A stretch of 64,000 bases of DNA. It comes from Desulfovibrionaceae bacterium (lineage in GTDB: Bacteria > Desulfobacterota > Desulfovibrionia > Desulfovibrionales > Desulfovibrionaceae). Below the pieces are notes generated by a model. That model ran no database searches. It saw nothing but the letters and a program-made list of their open reading frames with translations, and was not told the DNA's origin. How positions within the stretch are numbered: the first letter of the stretch is position 1; each line of letters begins with the position of its first letter. The stretch is taken from assembly GCA_009773665.1 (NCBI GenBank), contig WSYE01000002.1, forward strand, positions 62,001 to 126,000, written 5' to 3'. Of this stretch, positions 27,050 through 34,333 are shown in pieces. A program made the position numbers and the translations under genes.

Positions 27050-28710
27050 TGCGCAATCCCTCCGGCCATGTCGGCCATCACGTTGCCCTCGCTCTGGATG
27101 CTGCCCAGGTCCTTGGCCTGCTGGGTCATGGAGAGGGCGTCCGCGCGTTGCTGTTCTGCCTGGAGCGCTGCCGCCTGGGCCTGGGCGCGACCCTCGCGCA
27201 CCTGGGCAACCGCGTCGTCAGTCACGAGGAGCTTCGGCGGCACGCCCTGGGCCTCGGCGTACTCATCCACGGCGGCGTCGAAGTTCACCTTGTCCAAAAC
27301 GTCAGGTTTGAACTGCGCCAAGCTGCCCACGAATGCCGCCAGCTGACTGATGCTTGCCGTCCCGACCGCTTTCTGGGCCTGGGCCAGCAGGCTGATGTAT
27401 TCGATCTTGATTTCCTGCCCGGCCAACTCACGAGGCACAGGCGGGGCCTGCTCGGGGGGCGTCTGGCGAAACAGGACGGAGAACGTGCGCTGGATGTCGG
27501 GGTCCAGCACCTCCGACTGCGTGCGCTCGATGACCGGCCCGAGGAGAAGGAGCTTTTCGGCGTGGCGCTCGGCCACCTCCGTGGCTGTCATGTTCGGGTG
27601 ATCCTGGACCGTCAGGAACAGATCGTTGAAGAACCCGGCGCGGATGTTCGGCTTGACCACCTCCAGGAGGTACTGCCGAACGCCGTTCAGGTCGGGGTTG
27701 ACCTGGAACAGGGGGCGAATCCCCTCGGGGTTGCCGTCGTAGTAGGTTCTCCCGCCAGGGAGGTCGTTCAGAACGCCCTTGATGGTCGAGGGGATCAACT
27801 GGGGCGGCTTGACCTGAAGCTGGATGCCGTAGATCGCGGCCTCGGACATCGACTGGAGCATCTTCACGTCGCCCAGAACATCCATGCCGGGGCCGCGCCC
27901 GTAAGCGTCAGAACCGACCACGTCCCACCGGGCGGCCATGAAGGGCTGCTCTTCAAAACCGCCCTTGGAGAGAAAGTCGTCTGCCCCCTCCTCGACGTAG
28001 TACGAAGCATAGGGCTTGTTGCTTCCGTCCGCCTTGTTCGGATCGCGCCCCTTGTTGGGCTCGATGCCGTGGATGACCTTGACGGGCTCGAAGGGAGATT
28101 TCTCAAGGAGGTTCTGCGTGGCCTGCGACAGCTTGGACTTGCCGAACTGTTGCTCCATCTGCCTCGGTGTCATCCAGAAGTACCGGAACAGCGTGTCCAC
28201 TTGGCCCTTGTAATTGGAGCCAAGGTAGTATTCGCCAATGGTGGCGCAATGGTAGCGCACGCCAGACGGGGGATCATCGAGAGCCAGGATCAGGCCGGTC
28301 CCGAATCCGGCGAGTTCAAGGAAGAACGTGGCCGCGCACTCGTAGAAGTTGGACTTGGCCTTGGCGTGCAGAATCTTCCGCTCCCACCACGCCAGCCATT
28401 CGCGCACGCCCGGAGCGTTCTGCATGTCCGGGTCCTGCGTGCCGAGACGGAACCAGGGACGCGACAGCGGAGTCAGCCCGCCGTGCATCCCGGCAGCGAT
28501 CATGCGCAGCGACTGCGTACCCTGGGAGTCGATGATCTTGTCGTTGCGCTTCTCGCCCCGGTTGGGCCTGTCCCCGGAGGGAAGGAACCGCCCGCGACCA
28601 GGAAGCAGGTATTGCGCGACCTCCTTCCAGTGAGAGTCCCAGGAGCCTTCCCGCTCGCTCTTGAGCGCGTTGAATCGCGCGAGAAATTCGTCTGTCGGCT
28701 TTCCGTTCAT
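27046..28710 (-). CDS. Portal (head-tail connector) protein, T7 gp8 type
   Basis: A 554-residue protein forming the dodecameric DNA gate. Signatures: REGSWDSHWKEVAQYLLPGR near residue 18, KIIDSQGTQSLRMIAAGMHG, GLTPLSRPWFRLGTQD, GRGPGMDVLGDVKMLQ and the C-terminal MTATEVAERHAEKLLLLGPV. Length is close to T7 gp8 (536). No protease domain is fused. Directly follows a coiled-coil protein gene. Confidence 0.93.
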   Translation of the reverse strand: MNGKPTDEFLARFNALKSEREGSWDSHWKEVAQYLLPGRGRFLPSGDRPNRGEKRNDKIIDSQGTQSLRMIAAGMHGGLTPLSRPWFRLGTQDPDMQNAPGVREWLAWWERKILHAKAKSNFYECAATFFLELAGFGTGLILALDDPPSGVRYHCATIGEYYLGSNYKGQVDTLFRYFWMTPRQMEQQFGKSKLSQATQNLLEKSPFEPVKVIHGIEPNKGRDPNKADGSNKPYASYYVEEGADDFLSKGGFEEQPFMAARWDVVGSDAYGRGPGMDVLGDVKMLQSMSEAAIYGIQLQVKPPQLIPSTIKGVLNDLPGGRTYYDGNPEGIRPLFQVNPDLNGVRQYLLEVVKPNIRAGFFNDLFLTVQDHPNMTATEVAERHAEKLLLLGPVIERTQSEVLDPDIQRTFSVLFRQTPPEQAPPVPRELAGQEIKIEYISLLAQAQKAVGTASISQLAAFVGSLAQFKPDVLDKVNFDAAVDEYAEAQGVPPKLLVTDDAVAQVREGRAQAQAAALQAEQQRADALSMTQQAKDLGSIQSEGNVMADMAGGIAQ

Positions 28711-29220
28711 CTACTGCCCCAGAAGGGTTTTCGTCCCGACACTGGGGGACGCGGTCAGACCCTGGCCGCCGGTCAACAGGGTTGTGAATCCAGGCAGCGT
28801 TGCCCGGCGCTTCTTCAGGCGGAGCCGCTCGTCTTCTTCTGCGGTCAGGTCTGCGGCCATGCCCTCTTTCATGTCGGTTACTCGCCCTGCGGACTCGGCT
28901 GCCAAGCGCCGCTTCTCGGCCTCTTCCTTGGCGATGCGGTCCGCCTCTTCCTGAGCCTTGCGCATTTCCTCCACGCGAGCGTTGGAGTCACTCACCAGCC
29001 TGTCCATGGCTGAACGGGCATTGCCCAGCTCGGCCTCGTAGGCTGTCTGGCGCTCGGCGTCTGCGGCGATAAGCGCGTCCTGCTCGGCCCTGGCCTGCGC
29101 GGCGTCGCGTTCCTGCTGCTGTTGCGCCTGCACGGCCTGCACGGCCATGAACATCATCTGCATCTGCGAGGCCTGTATGCTGGCGCTGTTGTCGCCTCCG
29201 CCCCCACCTCCACCACCCAT
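28711..29220 (-). CDS. Coiled-coil phage protein with glycine-rich N-terminus
   Basis: A 169-residue protein: eight glycines at residues 2-9, a Gln/Met-rich segment (MFMAVQAVQAQQQQERD), a long charged coiled coil at about 40-140, and a small C-terminal globule. No homologue recognised. It lies between terminase and portal, where packaging accessory or internal head proteins often occur. Confidence 0.72.
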   Translation of the reverse strand: MGGGGGGGGDNSASIQASQMQMMFMAVQAVQAQQQQERDAAQARAEQDALIAADAERQTAYEAELGNARSAMDRLVSDSNARVEEMRKAQEEADRIAKEEAEKRRLAAESAGRVTDMKEGMAADLTAEEDERLRLKKRRATLPGFTTLLTGGQGLTASPSVGTKTLLGQ

Positions 29221-29223
29221 GGC

Positions 29224-29838
29224 CTACCCCGTGAGCAGCGTGGAACCGCTGCCTGTTTCTTCGTCGCTCAGGAGGCTGGAACCAGCTTTGAGCTTCTGTT
29301 TGCCCATGAGCAGACGTGTGCGCCGCTCATCACGCGCCTTGGTCATTTCCTCCGCCGTCGCCTTCGATTCTTTCAGGCGTTTCAACTCCTCGGCCTCACG
29401 GCTGGCGATCAGCTTGTCGCGCTCCGCCTTGGCCATCTCTTCGCCCTTGGCCTGCATGCTTGCCGCCATGTCATCGGCGTAGTCGCGGGCGCGCTGGGCA
29501 GCGAGGGCCGCAAAGTCCATCTTGTCGTAAGATGCGGCGTCTCGCGGGGTCAGGTCGTAAACAGGGTCGGGGATGCGGTCTGCGGCGCTCTCGCGCACGA
29601 TGAGGCGCATGGCCTCCTGCGTCTGCTCTTGCGGGGTCGGCCCCTGGAGATTCTGCGCGGCCTTGAAGGACTCATTCCGGTAGTGGGTATCGAGCGCGCG
29701 GCTCTCCTCTTCCGAGTTGATCCCGCCCTGCATGAACGAAGGCAGCTCCGGGTCGTAGACGCTCTTGGGCGGCTTGATCTTGCCGATGGCCGCGTTCATA
29801 TCGTCAACGCTGTAGGTGGGTTCGCCGCCGCCGCTCAT
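29224..29838 (-). CDS. Coiled-coil phage protein, terminase-linked
   Basis: A 204-residue, mostly helical protein. Short N-terminal segment (PTYSVDDMNAAIGKIKPPKS), charged helices at about 100-170, and C-terminal GKQKLKAGSSLLSDEETGSG. It overlaps the terminase stop as ATGA. The C-terminal motif KAGSSLLS...TLL resembles the end of the following 169-residue protein (LPGFTTLLTGGQG), so the two may share a binding partner such as the portal. Function unknown. Confidence 0.7.
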   Translation of the reverse strand: MSGGGEPTYSVDDMNAAIGKIKPPKSVYDPELPSFMQGGINSEEESRALDTHYRNESFKAAQNLQGPTPQEQTQEAMRLIVRESAADRIPDPVYDLTPRDAASYDKMDFAALAAQRARDYADDMAASMQAKGEEMAKAERDKLIASREAEELKRLKESKATAEEMTKARDERRTRLLMGKQKLKAGSSLLSDEETGSGSTLLTG

Positions 29839-31157
29839 CTCGCCTCCCCGAACACGTCGTAACTGGTGGCCTGCTGTTGCAGGCCGTCCAGCGGGTTGTA
29901 GTTGGCGATGGATTGGACATGGTGGAATTCGCGGGTGGCCTGCTCCTGCCAGCTGACGGCGAACATGCGGAAGGCGTCGGCGGCGTGGCTGGTCCAGTCG
30001 TGCAAGGGCTGAGAGCTAAAGATGCGCTTCTTTTCGTCGTACTCGCTCCGGTACTGCCGCAGGGCCTCCAGGCCATGCCGACACCTCTCGGAATCAAACC
30101 AGCACCGGGAGAGAATCATGCGGGCGGCGTTGATGCCGTCCATGACGCCGATATTTGGAGCGATTTTGAATGACAGCCCCAGGCCCCGTGCGATTTCCAG
30201 GCGGGACTTACCCGAACCCAACTCACGAACCTTGATGTCGTGCGGGGCGAAGTGGTCGCCGTAGAGGTATCCCTTGCGGTCCAACACCTGGATGTAATGA
30301 TCCAGGCCCGCTCCCGACGACTCGTAGTAGTCGATGAACCGGATCTCTTTGCCTACCTGCTGGACGAACCAGATGGTCATGGCGTCGCTGATGCCCAGGT
30401 CCCAGTACGTGTTGACCCTGGAAGTAGACTCGTAGGGGATGCGGCAAATGCGCTTGTCGGCGTCAGCCAGGGCCAGCAGCTTGCCGTAGTAGGCCCCCAG
30501 GATGGCGGCGGTGAAGGAGCACTCGTATTCCTGGGCGTACTCTTCTTCCGTCATGTCCTTCCGCGCAGAAGCGAGCTCACTGGAGGCAATCAGCGCCGTC
30601 TCAGAAGCGCGGAACATACGGGACATCCATTCGGGATCATCCCCGGCCAGGCCTCTCTGGTACTGCTCCCAGAAAAAATTATGCCCCTTGGGGGTCCCGA
30701 TGAACACGCACCAGCCGTCACGGTCGGAGAGCAACGGACGAATGACCTGGCCCCAAAGGTTGCGGGGCATCTGGGCCACTTCGTCCAGCACCACGCCGTC
30801 CAGGTACATGCCACGAATGGCATCCGGGTTGTCCGCCCCCAGGAGCATGATGCGCGCGCCGTTTGGGAGGTCGCAGCGCAACTCGGATTCGTTGAATGAC
30901 GCTCCCGGAATGGCCCCGGCGTACTCCTTGAGATAGTCCCAGGCCACCTGCTTGGCCTGCTTGAGCAGGGGGGCGAGGTAGGCTCCCCGGTAGTTTTTGC
31001 AGACCTTGGTGCAAGCGTCCTTCAGTAGTTCGTTGATGCCCCACACGGTCTTCCCGAAGCGACGATGGCAGACGAGCACGGTGAACCGTTTACGGTTCCG
31101 GTGCAGTTCGCGCTGAAGTGGGCGCGGGCTGTAGGGGATTGTGACTACTCGGCCCAT
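29835..31157 (-). CDS. Terminase large subunit
   Basis: A 440-residue DNA-packaging motor. ATPase: Walker A variant CHRRFGKT at 30-37, Walker B GVVLDEVAQM near 125, and coupling motif FIGTPKGHNFFWE. Nuclease domain: first acidic residue in TYWDLGISDAMTIWFVQQ near 252, further acidic site in FAPHDIKVRELG, and C-terminal DWTSHAADAFRMFAV. Complete. The start lies 13 bp inside the small-subunit gene. Confidence 0.95.
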   Translation of the reverse strand: MGRVVTIPYSPRPLQRELHRNRKRFTVLVCHRRFGKTVWGINELLKDACTKVCKNYRGAYLAPLLKQAKQVAWDYLKEYAGAIPGASFNESELRCDLPNGARIMLLGADNPDAIRGMYLDGVVLDEVAQMPRNLWGQVIRPLLSDRDGWCVFIGTPKGHNFFWEQYQRGLAGDDPEWMSRMFRASETALIASSELASARKDMTEEEYAQEYECSFTAAILGAYYGKLLALADADKRICRIPYESTSRVNTYWDLGISDAMTIWFVQQVGKEIRFIDYYESSGAGLDHYIQVLDRKGYLYGDHFAPHDIKVRELGSGKSRLEIARGLGLSFKIAPNIGVMDGINAARMILSRCWFDSERCRHGLEALRQYRSEYDEKKRIFSSQPLHDWTSHAADAFRMFAVSWQEQATREFHHVQSIANYNPLDGLQQQATSYDVFGEAR

Positions 31158-31555
31158 CTGATGGTCACCTCGCCGCTCTGCTCCACGCTGGAGCGGTCCT
31201 TGAACTTCTCAGGCCGGTGCGCCTTGAGCAGAATGACCATGAGCGTGTCGGAGAACTCGCGGATGCTCCCGCACTCTTCCCCCTGGTAGAACACCGGCTT
31301 CTCGACTCCTTCCAAGGCCCTGCGCCTGGCCTCAGCCTCCAGGGCGTCGGTGGCTATCTCTTCGGCTTCTGCCCAGCGCGCCGCGAACGCCGCGTCTTCC
31401 CTCCGCTTCTCGTAGACCCAGGCCCTGTAAATCTCGGCCTGCCTGCACGCCTCCGAGACGTTGGCAGTGGCGGCGAAGACCGCGAAGAACTTGTCCACCT
31501 GGGCAGCGGTGATGGAGCGGGAGGAGACGGGCTTGCGCGTGCGCTTGGCGGCCAT
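31145..31555 (-). CDS. Terminase small subunit
   Basis: A 136-residue DNA-recognition subunit. N-terminal helix-turn-helix (AQVDKFFAVFAATANVSEAC, RQAEIYRAWVYEKRREDAAF), central helices with FAARWAEAEEIATDALEAEA, and the C-terminal MVILLKAHRPEKFKDR typical of small terminases. ATG 31555 follows GAGGTAGCC. Overlaps terL by 13 bp. Confidence 0.9.
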   Translation of the reverse strand: MAAKRTRKPVSSRSITAAQVDKFFAVFAATANVSEACRQAEIYRAWVYEKRREDAAFAARWAEAEEIATDALEAEARRRALEGVEKPVFYQGEECGSIREFSDTLMVILLKAHRPEKFKDRSSVEQSGEVTIRWAE

Positions 31556-31557
31556 GG

Positions 31558-31875
31558 CTACCTCGGCCCCACGGCTTCGGCCCACTTGCAGACACGCACG
31601 GCCATGATCTTGAGCAGCTCTCCAGAGGCGTAGCCGGACAGGCCAACAATCGCGCCCTGGATGCTCAGGGGCCAATCTGTCTGGGCAAGGATGAGGTGGA
31701 CGATTACGCCCGCGAATAGGGAGGTGACGGCGGCGACGGCCACAGCCTTGAAGCCGCAGCGCCCGGCTTGCATCGAGCGGACAATACCCCCCAGCGCGGC
31801 CAGAAGGGCCAGGGGCAGGCCAACGGCAACCAGGTCGTAGATCGCCTGCCACGCTGCGGGAGTTTTGATGTTCAC
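31558..31875 (-). CDS. Holin (HP1-type / phage_holin_2-3 like)
   Basis: A 105-residue membrane protein that would permeabilise the inner membrane. GTG 31875 follows GGGAGGG. Hydrophobic helices at about 12-30 (DLVAVGLPLALLAALGGIV), 40-62 (AVAVAAVTSLFAGVIVHLIL) and 70-88 (LSIQGAIVGLSGYASGELL). The GLSGYASGELL element is typical of this holin type. It lies in the lysis cassette and overlaps the PLA2-like gene by 4 bp. Confidence 0.85.
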   Translation of the reverse strand: MNIKTPAAWQAIYDLVAVGLPLALLAALGGIVRSMQAGRCGFKAVAVAAVTSLFAGVIVHLILAQTDWPLSIQGAIVGLSGYASGELLKIMAVRVCKWAEAVGPR

Positions 31876-32234
31876 TTCGCCCTCCCGAACGCTGCGCCGC
31901 CAAACGTGATCACGGCCATGCCGTAGGTGATGGCGCGCAGCACGCGCAGGACCAGCAGGGGGAACGCTGCCCAACGCGCCCACATGGGCCACTCCAGGAA
32001 CGCATAGACGGCCAGGAGCACGATATTCACGATGAACACCGCGTCCGACCTGTTCTTGTCGCGCCCCTCGCCATAGTTGTAATCGTGGATGTTGCAGGCT
32101 TCGCGGATGTCCAGCCCCCAGATGGTGTCAGGCACCGGCACATGCGATCCGCGCGCGCCGCAGCCGTTGCAGATGTCGGCCTTCTGCTCGGGTGTCAGCG
32201 CGTAGAACTCGGGTGGGGCGATGAGGGGGACCAC
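31872..32234 (-). CDS. Phospholipase A2-like phage protein with membrane segment
   Basis: A 120-residue protein. The catalytic signature is AC-NIHDYNYG: His50-Asp51 in a helix preceded by CNGCGARGSHVPVPDTIWGL, which resembles a glycine-rich calcium loop. Asp64 in NRSDAVF could orient the His. In PLA2s this dyad hydrolyses the sn-2 ester of phospholipids. Two hydrophobic stretches follow (about 65-84 and 88-108), so it is likely membrane-anchored. GTG start shares TAGTG with the upstream lipoprotein stop. Position between lipoprotein and holin suggests a role in lysis. Activity is inferred only. Confidence 0.72.
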   Translation of the reverse strand: MVPLIAPPEFYALTPEQKADICNGCGARGSHVPVPDTIWGLDIREACNIHDYNYGEGRDKNRSDAVFIVNIVLLAVYAFLEWPMWARWAAFPLLVLRVLRAITYGMAVITFGGAAFGRAK

Positions 32235-32512
32235 TACTGCGCGTCCTTGGCGACGGCCGCCAGCTGGTCAACCCAGGCCTTTACGCCGGGCATGTGCTTG
32301 GTCAGTTCGCTCTCGGGGGCGTTGGACAGCCACTCTGCCCACGATCCCACGCCGCGCAGCTGGTCGCCGAACTGCGGCGAGTTGTACGTGAGCACGACGC
32401 CATCCTGGCCGACCTTCATGCCGATGCCCTGCATCCACGACATGTTGCAGGCCGTCAGGGCCAGGACGGCGCAAAGCGCCAGCACGGTGAAAAGAGCCTT
32501 GAGCTTGCGCAT
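32234..32512 (-). CDS. Small lipoprotein of the lysis cassette (possible o-spanin-like)
   Basis: A 92-residue protein with a lipoprotein signal: MRKLKALFTVLALCAVLALTAC, lipobox LTAC with the acylated Cys at 22. The mature part is short, with WMQGIGMKVGQDG and a helical C-terminus. Its place between lysozyme and holin suggests an outer-membrane spanin, but it is not proline-rich and no paired i-spanin is seen. Alternatively a superinfection-related lipoprotein. Confidence 0.75.
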   Translation of the reverse strand: MRKLKALFTVLALCAVLALTACNMSWMQGIGMKVGQDGVVLTYNSPQFGDQLRGVGSWAEWLSNAPESELTKHMPGVKAWVDQLAAVAKDAQ

Positions 32513-32515
32513 GGA

Positions 32516-32698
32516 CTACTCCTTGGCCTCGCAGGCCGGGCGATTCGGGTACAGGTGTGGATGCAGAATGGTTTCGATCTTGCGGGACCAGACGTGGGCC
32601 TCGTCGTGGGTCATGCCCTGGTCGCGCATGCGGCAGTACAGGGCAGCGGCGTTGCAGCAGTGCTGCACAGCGGGCGGCGGGTAGCCGCTCACAGCCAC
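32516..32698 (-). CDS. Small phage protein, lysis cassette
   Basis: A 60-residue protein (MAVSGYPPPAVQHCCNAAAL...) that overlaps the lysozyme stop by 10 bp. It has a Cys-Cys pair, and C-terminal HPHLYPNRPACEAKE. No transmembrane helix. Unknown function; supported by tight packing between lysozyme and lipoprotein genes. Confidence 0.6.
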   Translation of the reverse strand: MAVSGYPPPAVQHCCNAAALYCRMRDQGMTHDEAHVWSRKIETILHPHLYPNRPACEAKE

Positions 32699-33147
32699 TC
32701 CCCGGTACGCATCATGGCCGCGAGGCGTTTGACGCGGTTCGGGGTCTGCTTGCCCCAGGCGGACGCCTCCATGTGCTGGGCGGCGTCCTCGTATTCGTGG
32801 TCGGTGATGTGCTTGATGGTGGGCGCGAACTGGAGAACCTTGGCCGCGCCAAGCTGGTACATGGCGCTGACGGCCACGGCCTGGCGCGCCGGGGTCAGCG
32901 TGGTCCAGTTCGGGAAGTTCTTGTCGAGGGATGCGAGGCAGCGATCAAAGCAGACATCGAACTCGCGCTCGGCCTTCTCCTTGGTCCAGCGGACGGTCTC
33001 GGCCTGGGTCGGCGTGTAGCCGTGGGCTTCGAGGTTGTAGCCGTAGCCGATGGTCCAGATACCCCGGCTGTCCTTGTACGCCTTCATGCGCAGGCCTTCG
33101 TCGGCTTTGATCAGGGCTTCGATGCGGTCGCGGAGTGTGGGTTCCAT
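32689..33147 (-). CDS. Endolysin, GH24 (T4-type) lysozyme
   Basis: A 152-residue muramidase cleaving the peptidoglycan glycan backbone. Catalytic triad E17-D26-T32 in DEGLRMKAYKDSRGIWTIG has the same spacing (9 and 6) as T4 lysozyme E11-D20-T26. No signal peptide or SAR anchor, so it depends on the holin. Terminal helical part ends NRVKRLAAMMRTGEWL. A hairpin abuts the start codon, which may delay translation. Confidence 0.93.
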   Translation of the reverse strand: MEPTLRDRIEALIKADEGLRMKAYKDSRGIWTIGYGYNLEAHGYTPTQAETVRWTKEKAEREFDVCFDRCLASLDKNFPNWTTLTPARQAVAVSAMYQLGAAKVLQFAPTIKHITDHEYEDAAQHMEASAWGKQTPNRVKRLAAMMRTGEWL

Positions 33148-33175
33148 GACCAGCCTGTGCGAGATCAGGCTGGGG
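33148..33175 (-). promoter_or_regulatory. Hairpin abutting the lysozyme start
   Basis: Arms CCAGCCTG (33150-33157) and CAGGCTGG (33166-33173) pair fully around an 8-nt loop, 2 nt upstream of the lysozyme ATG on the minus strand. It covers the region where a ribosome site should lie (only AGG is visible). It may be a translational brake on lysozyme. Confidence 0.55.
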
Positions 33176-33180
33176 AATAA

Positions 33181-33202
33181 AAGGCAGAAATCGGATTTCT
33201 GC
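33181..33202 (-). terminator. Putative terminator between early and late minus-strand genes
   Basis: Minus-strand stem GCAGAAAT / ATTTCTGC with a CCG loop (33184-33202), followed by CTTTTATT. It separates the zinc-ribbon gene from lysozyme, so late expression may need antitermination or read-through. Confidence 0.6.
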
Positions 33203-33209
33203 GGAAATA

Positions 33210-33404
33210 CTAGGCGATTGCTCCAAGTTTCTTGGGACGCCCCTTCATCGGCTTGCGCTCGAGCTCGGCGGTAACCACCTCCGTGGCCTCAAAGAGGCCG
33301 TCGCACTCGTCACATGCGCGACGGCGGACGACCTCACCTGGGCTCTCTCCAAGGGGATCGCCAAGCGCCTTGAGCTTGCCTGTGCCGCACTTTGGACAAA
33401 TCAT
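33210..33404 (-). CDS. NrdR-like zinc-ribbon phage protein
   Basis: A 64-residue protein beginning MICPKCGTGKL, with a second pair in RRACDECDGLFEATEVV. The four cysteines and the VVRRRACDEC context match the N-terminal zinc ribbon of NrdR, but the ATP-cone domain is missing. It may bind DNA or act as a transcription adaptor. Start overlaps a tiny upstream frame as ATGA. Confidence 0.75.
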   Translation of the reverse strand: MICPKCGTGKLKALGDPLGESPGEVVRRRACDECDGLFEATEVVTAELERKPMKGRPKKLGAIA

Positions 33405-33475
33405 CGAGCCACGTCCTTAGTTGCCAGTCTTTGCGTTTGATCTGCGTTATTCTCCCGCGCGTAGTTGAGCGTCAT
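33401..33475 (-). CDS. Tiny coupled reading frame (24 residues)
   Basis: MTLNYARENNADQTQRLATK plus four residues. Its ATG overlaps the upstream stop (ATGA) and its stop overlaps the downstream ATG (ATGA). AAGGACG lies 6-12 nt before the start. The perfect two-sided coupling suggests it is translated, either as a peptide or to carry ribosomes to the zinc-ribbon gene. Confidence 0.4.
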   Translation of the reverse strand: MTLNYARENNADQTQRLATKDVAR

Positions 33476-33957
33476 GCGAGACGTCCTTGGGTTGGCTCTT
33501 CCCGCTTCCCGTACTCCTCGATCTCGTAGCCACCGCCGCTCTTCTTGGTGCGCTTCACCGCCGCGAAGAACAGGAAGAACCAGAACTGATCTGCCACGGA
33601 CTTCCATTTCACCCTGGCGTCCTCTTCCCACTTTCCCTTGACCTCATGCACCTCGAACCCGTGGGGCGTGGTGACGAAGAAATCCGGCGTGTAGTACGTG
33701 TTGTCGGCCAAGCGGAACTTGATGCCCTCGAACAGGATGTCCAGAATCTCCCCAGCAGCGCGTTTGGGCTCCAAGACCGTGCGAAGATATTCGGCCTCGT
33801 TATCGTTCATCTGCCCTATCTTGTGGGGCTTGTAGCGGGCCGGTCCAGGACGCTTGCCCCTCCCCCCGCGCGCGTTGGCATGTCCGCTGGATGTCGATCC
33901 CCCGGCTAAGTGCGCCCTCAACTCGGCTGCTGTCATGTGCGCTTGCTGCATCGTCAC
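33472..33957 (-). CDS. DUF1064-type phage endonuclease
   Basis: A 161-residue protein. The C-terminal two thirds match the DUF1064 restriction-endonuclease-like fold: FRLADNTYYTPDFFV supplies an acidic residue and FEVHEVKGKWEEDARVK supplies the E-x-K motif. Such proteins are probably junction- or replication-associated nucleases. The N-terminal 50 residues are basic and disordered. Adjacent to replication genes. Confidence 0.82.
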   Translation of the reverse strand: MTMQQAHMTAAELRAHLAGGSTSSGHANARGGRGKRPGPARYKPHKIGQMNDNEAEYLRTVLEPKRAAGEILDILFEGIKFRLADNTYYTPDFFVTTPHGFEVHEVKGKWEEDARVKWKSVADQFWFFLFFAAVKRTKKSGGGYEIEEYGKREEPTQGRLA

Positions 33958-33964
33958 TTCTCCT

Positions 33965-34333
33965 TCAGCTCAAAAATCTGGGACGTTCGCCACGGCTCAA
34001 CGCGTCCAGGATTTCCCGCGCCCGGTTGGTAGTCGGCCCTTCGTAATTTTCCTGGGGGGCCTCGCTTTCGGTCTGAGCCTGCCTGCGCTCCTGCTTGACC
34101 TCCTCCCATGCCTCCAGGATGTGCGCGGATGTCGGGAAGTACTTGGACTTGGACCGCGCTCTGGCCGCAGCTTGTTCAAACTCGCCTTGGCGCATGTGGC
34201 GGCAGTCAGCGGCATAATCAGCGGCCAGGAGGTCCAGCACGCCGACCTGCTTCGACCTGGGGTAGTGCAGGGCCAGACCCTTGAGGACCAGCAAGACGCT
34301 CTCCGGAGTGACTTTCAGGAAGTTCATGCTCAT
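33965..34333 (-). CDS. Replication protein P / helicase-loader-like
   Basis: A 122-residue helical protein. Start MSMNFLKVTPESVLL at 34333 with AAAGGAG upstream; an upstream frame start is less favoured. Motif ARSKSKYFPTSAHILEAWEE is typical of phage loader/P-like proteins (DUF-type, following an O-like initiator). It would deliver the host DnaB helicase. The start lies 116 bp inside the O-like gene. Confidence 0.7.
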   Translation of the reverse strand: MSMNFLKVTPESVLLVLKGLALHYPRSKQVGVLDLLAADYAADCRHMRQGEFEQAAARARSKSKYFPTSAHILEAWEEVKQERRQAQTESEAPQENYEGPTTNRAREILDALSRGERPRFLS

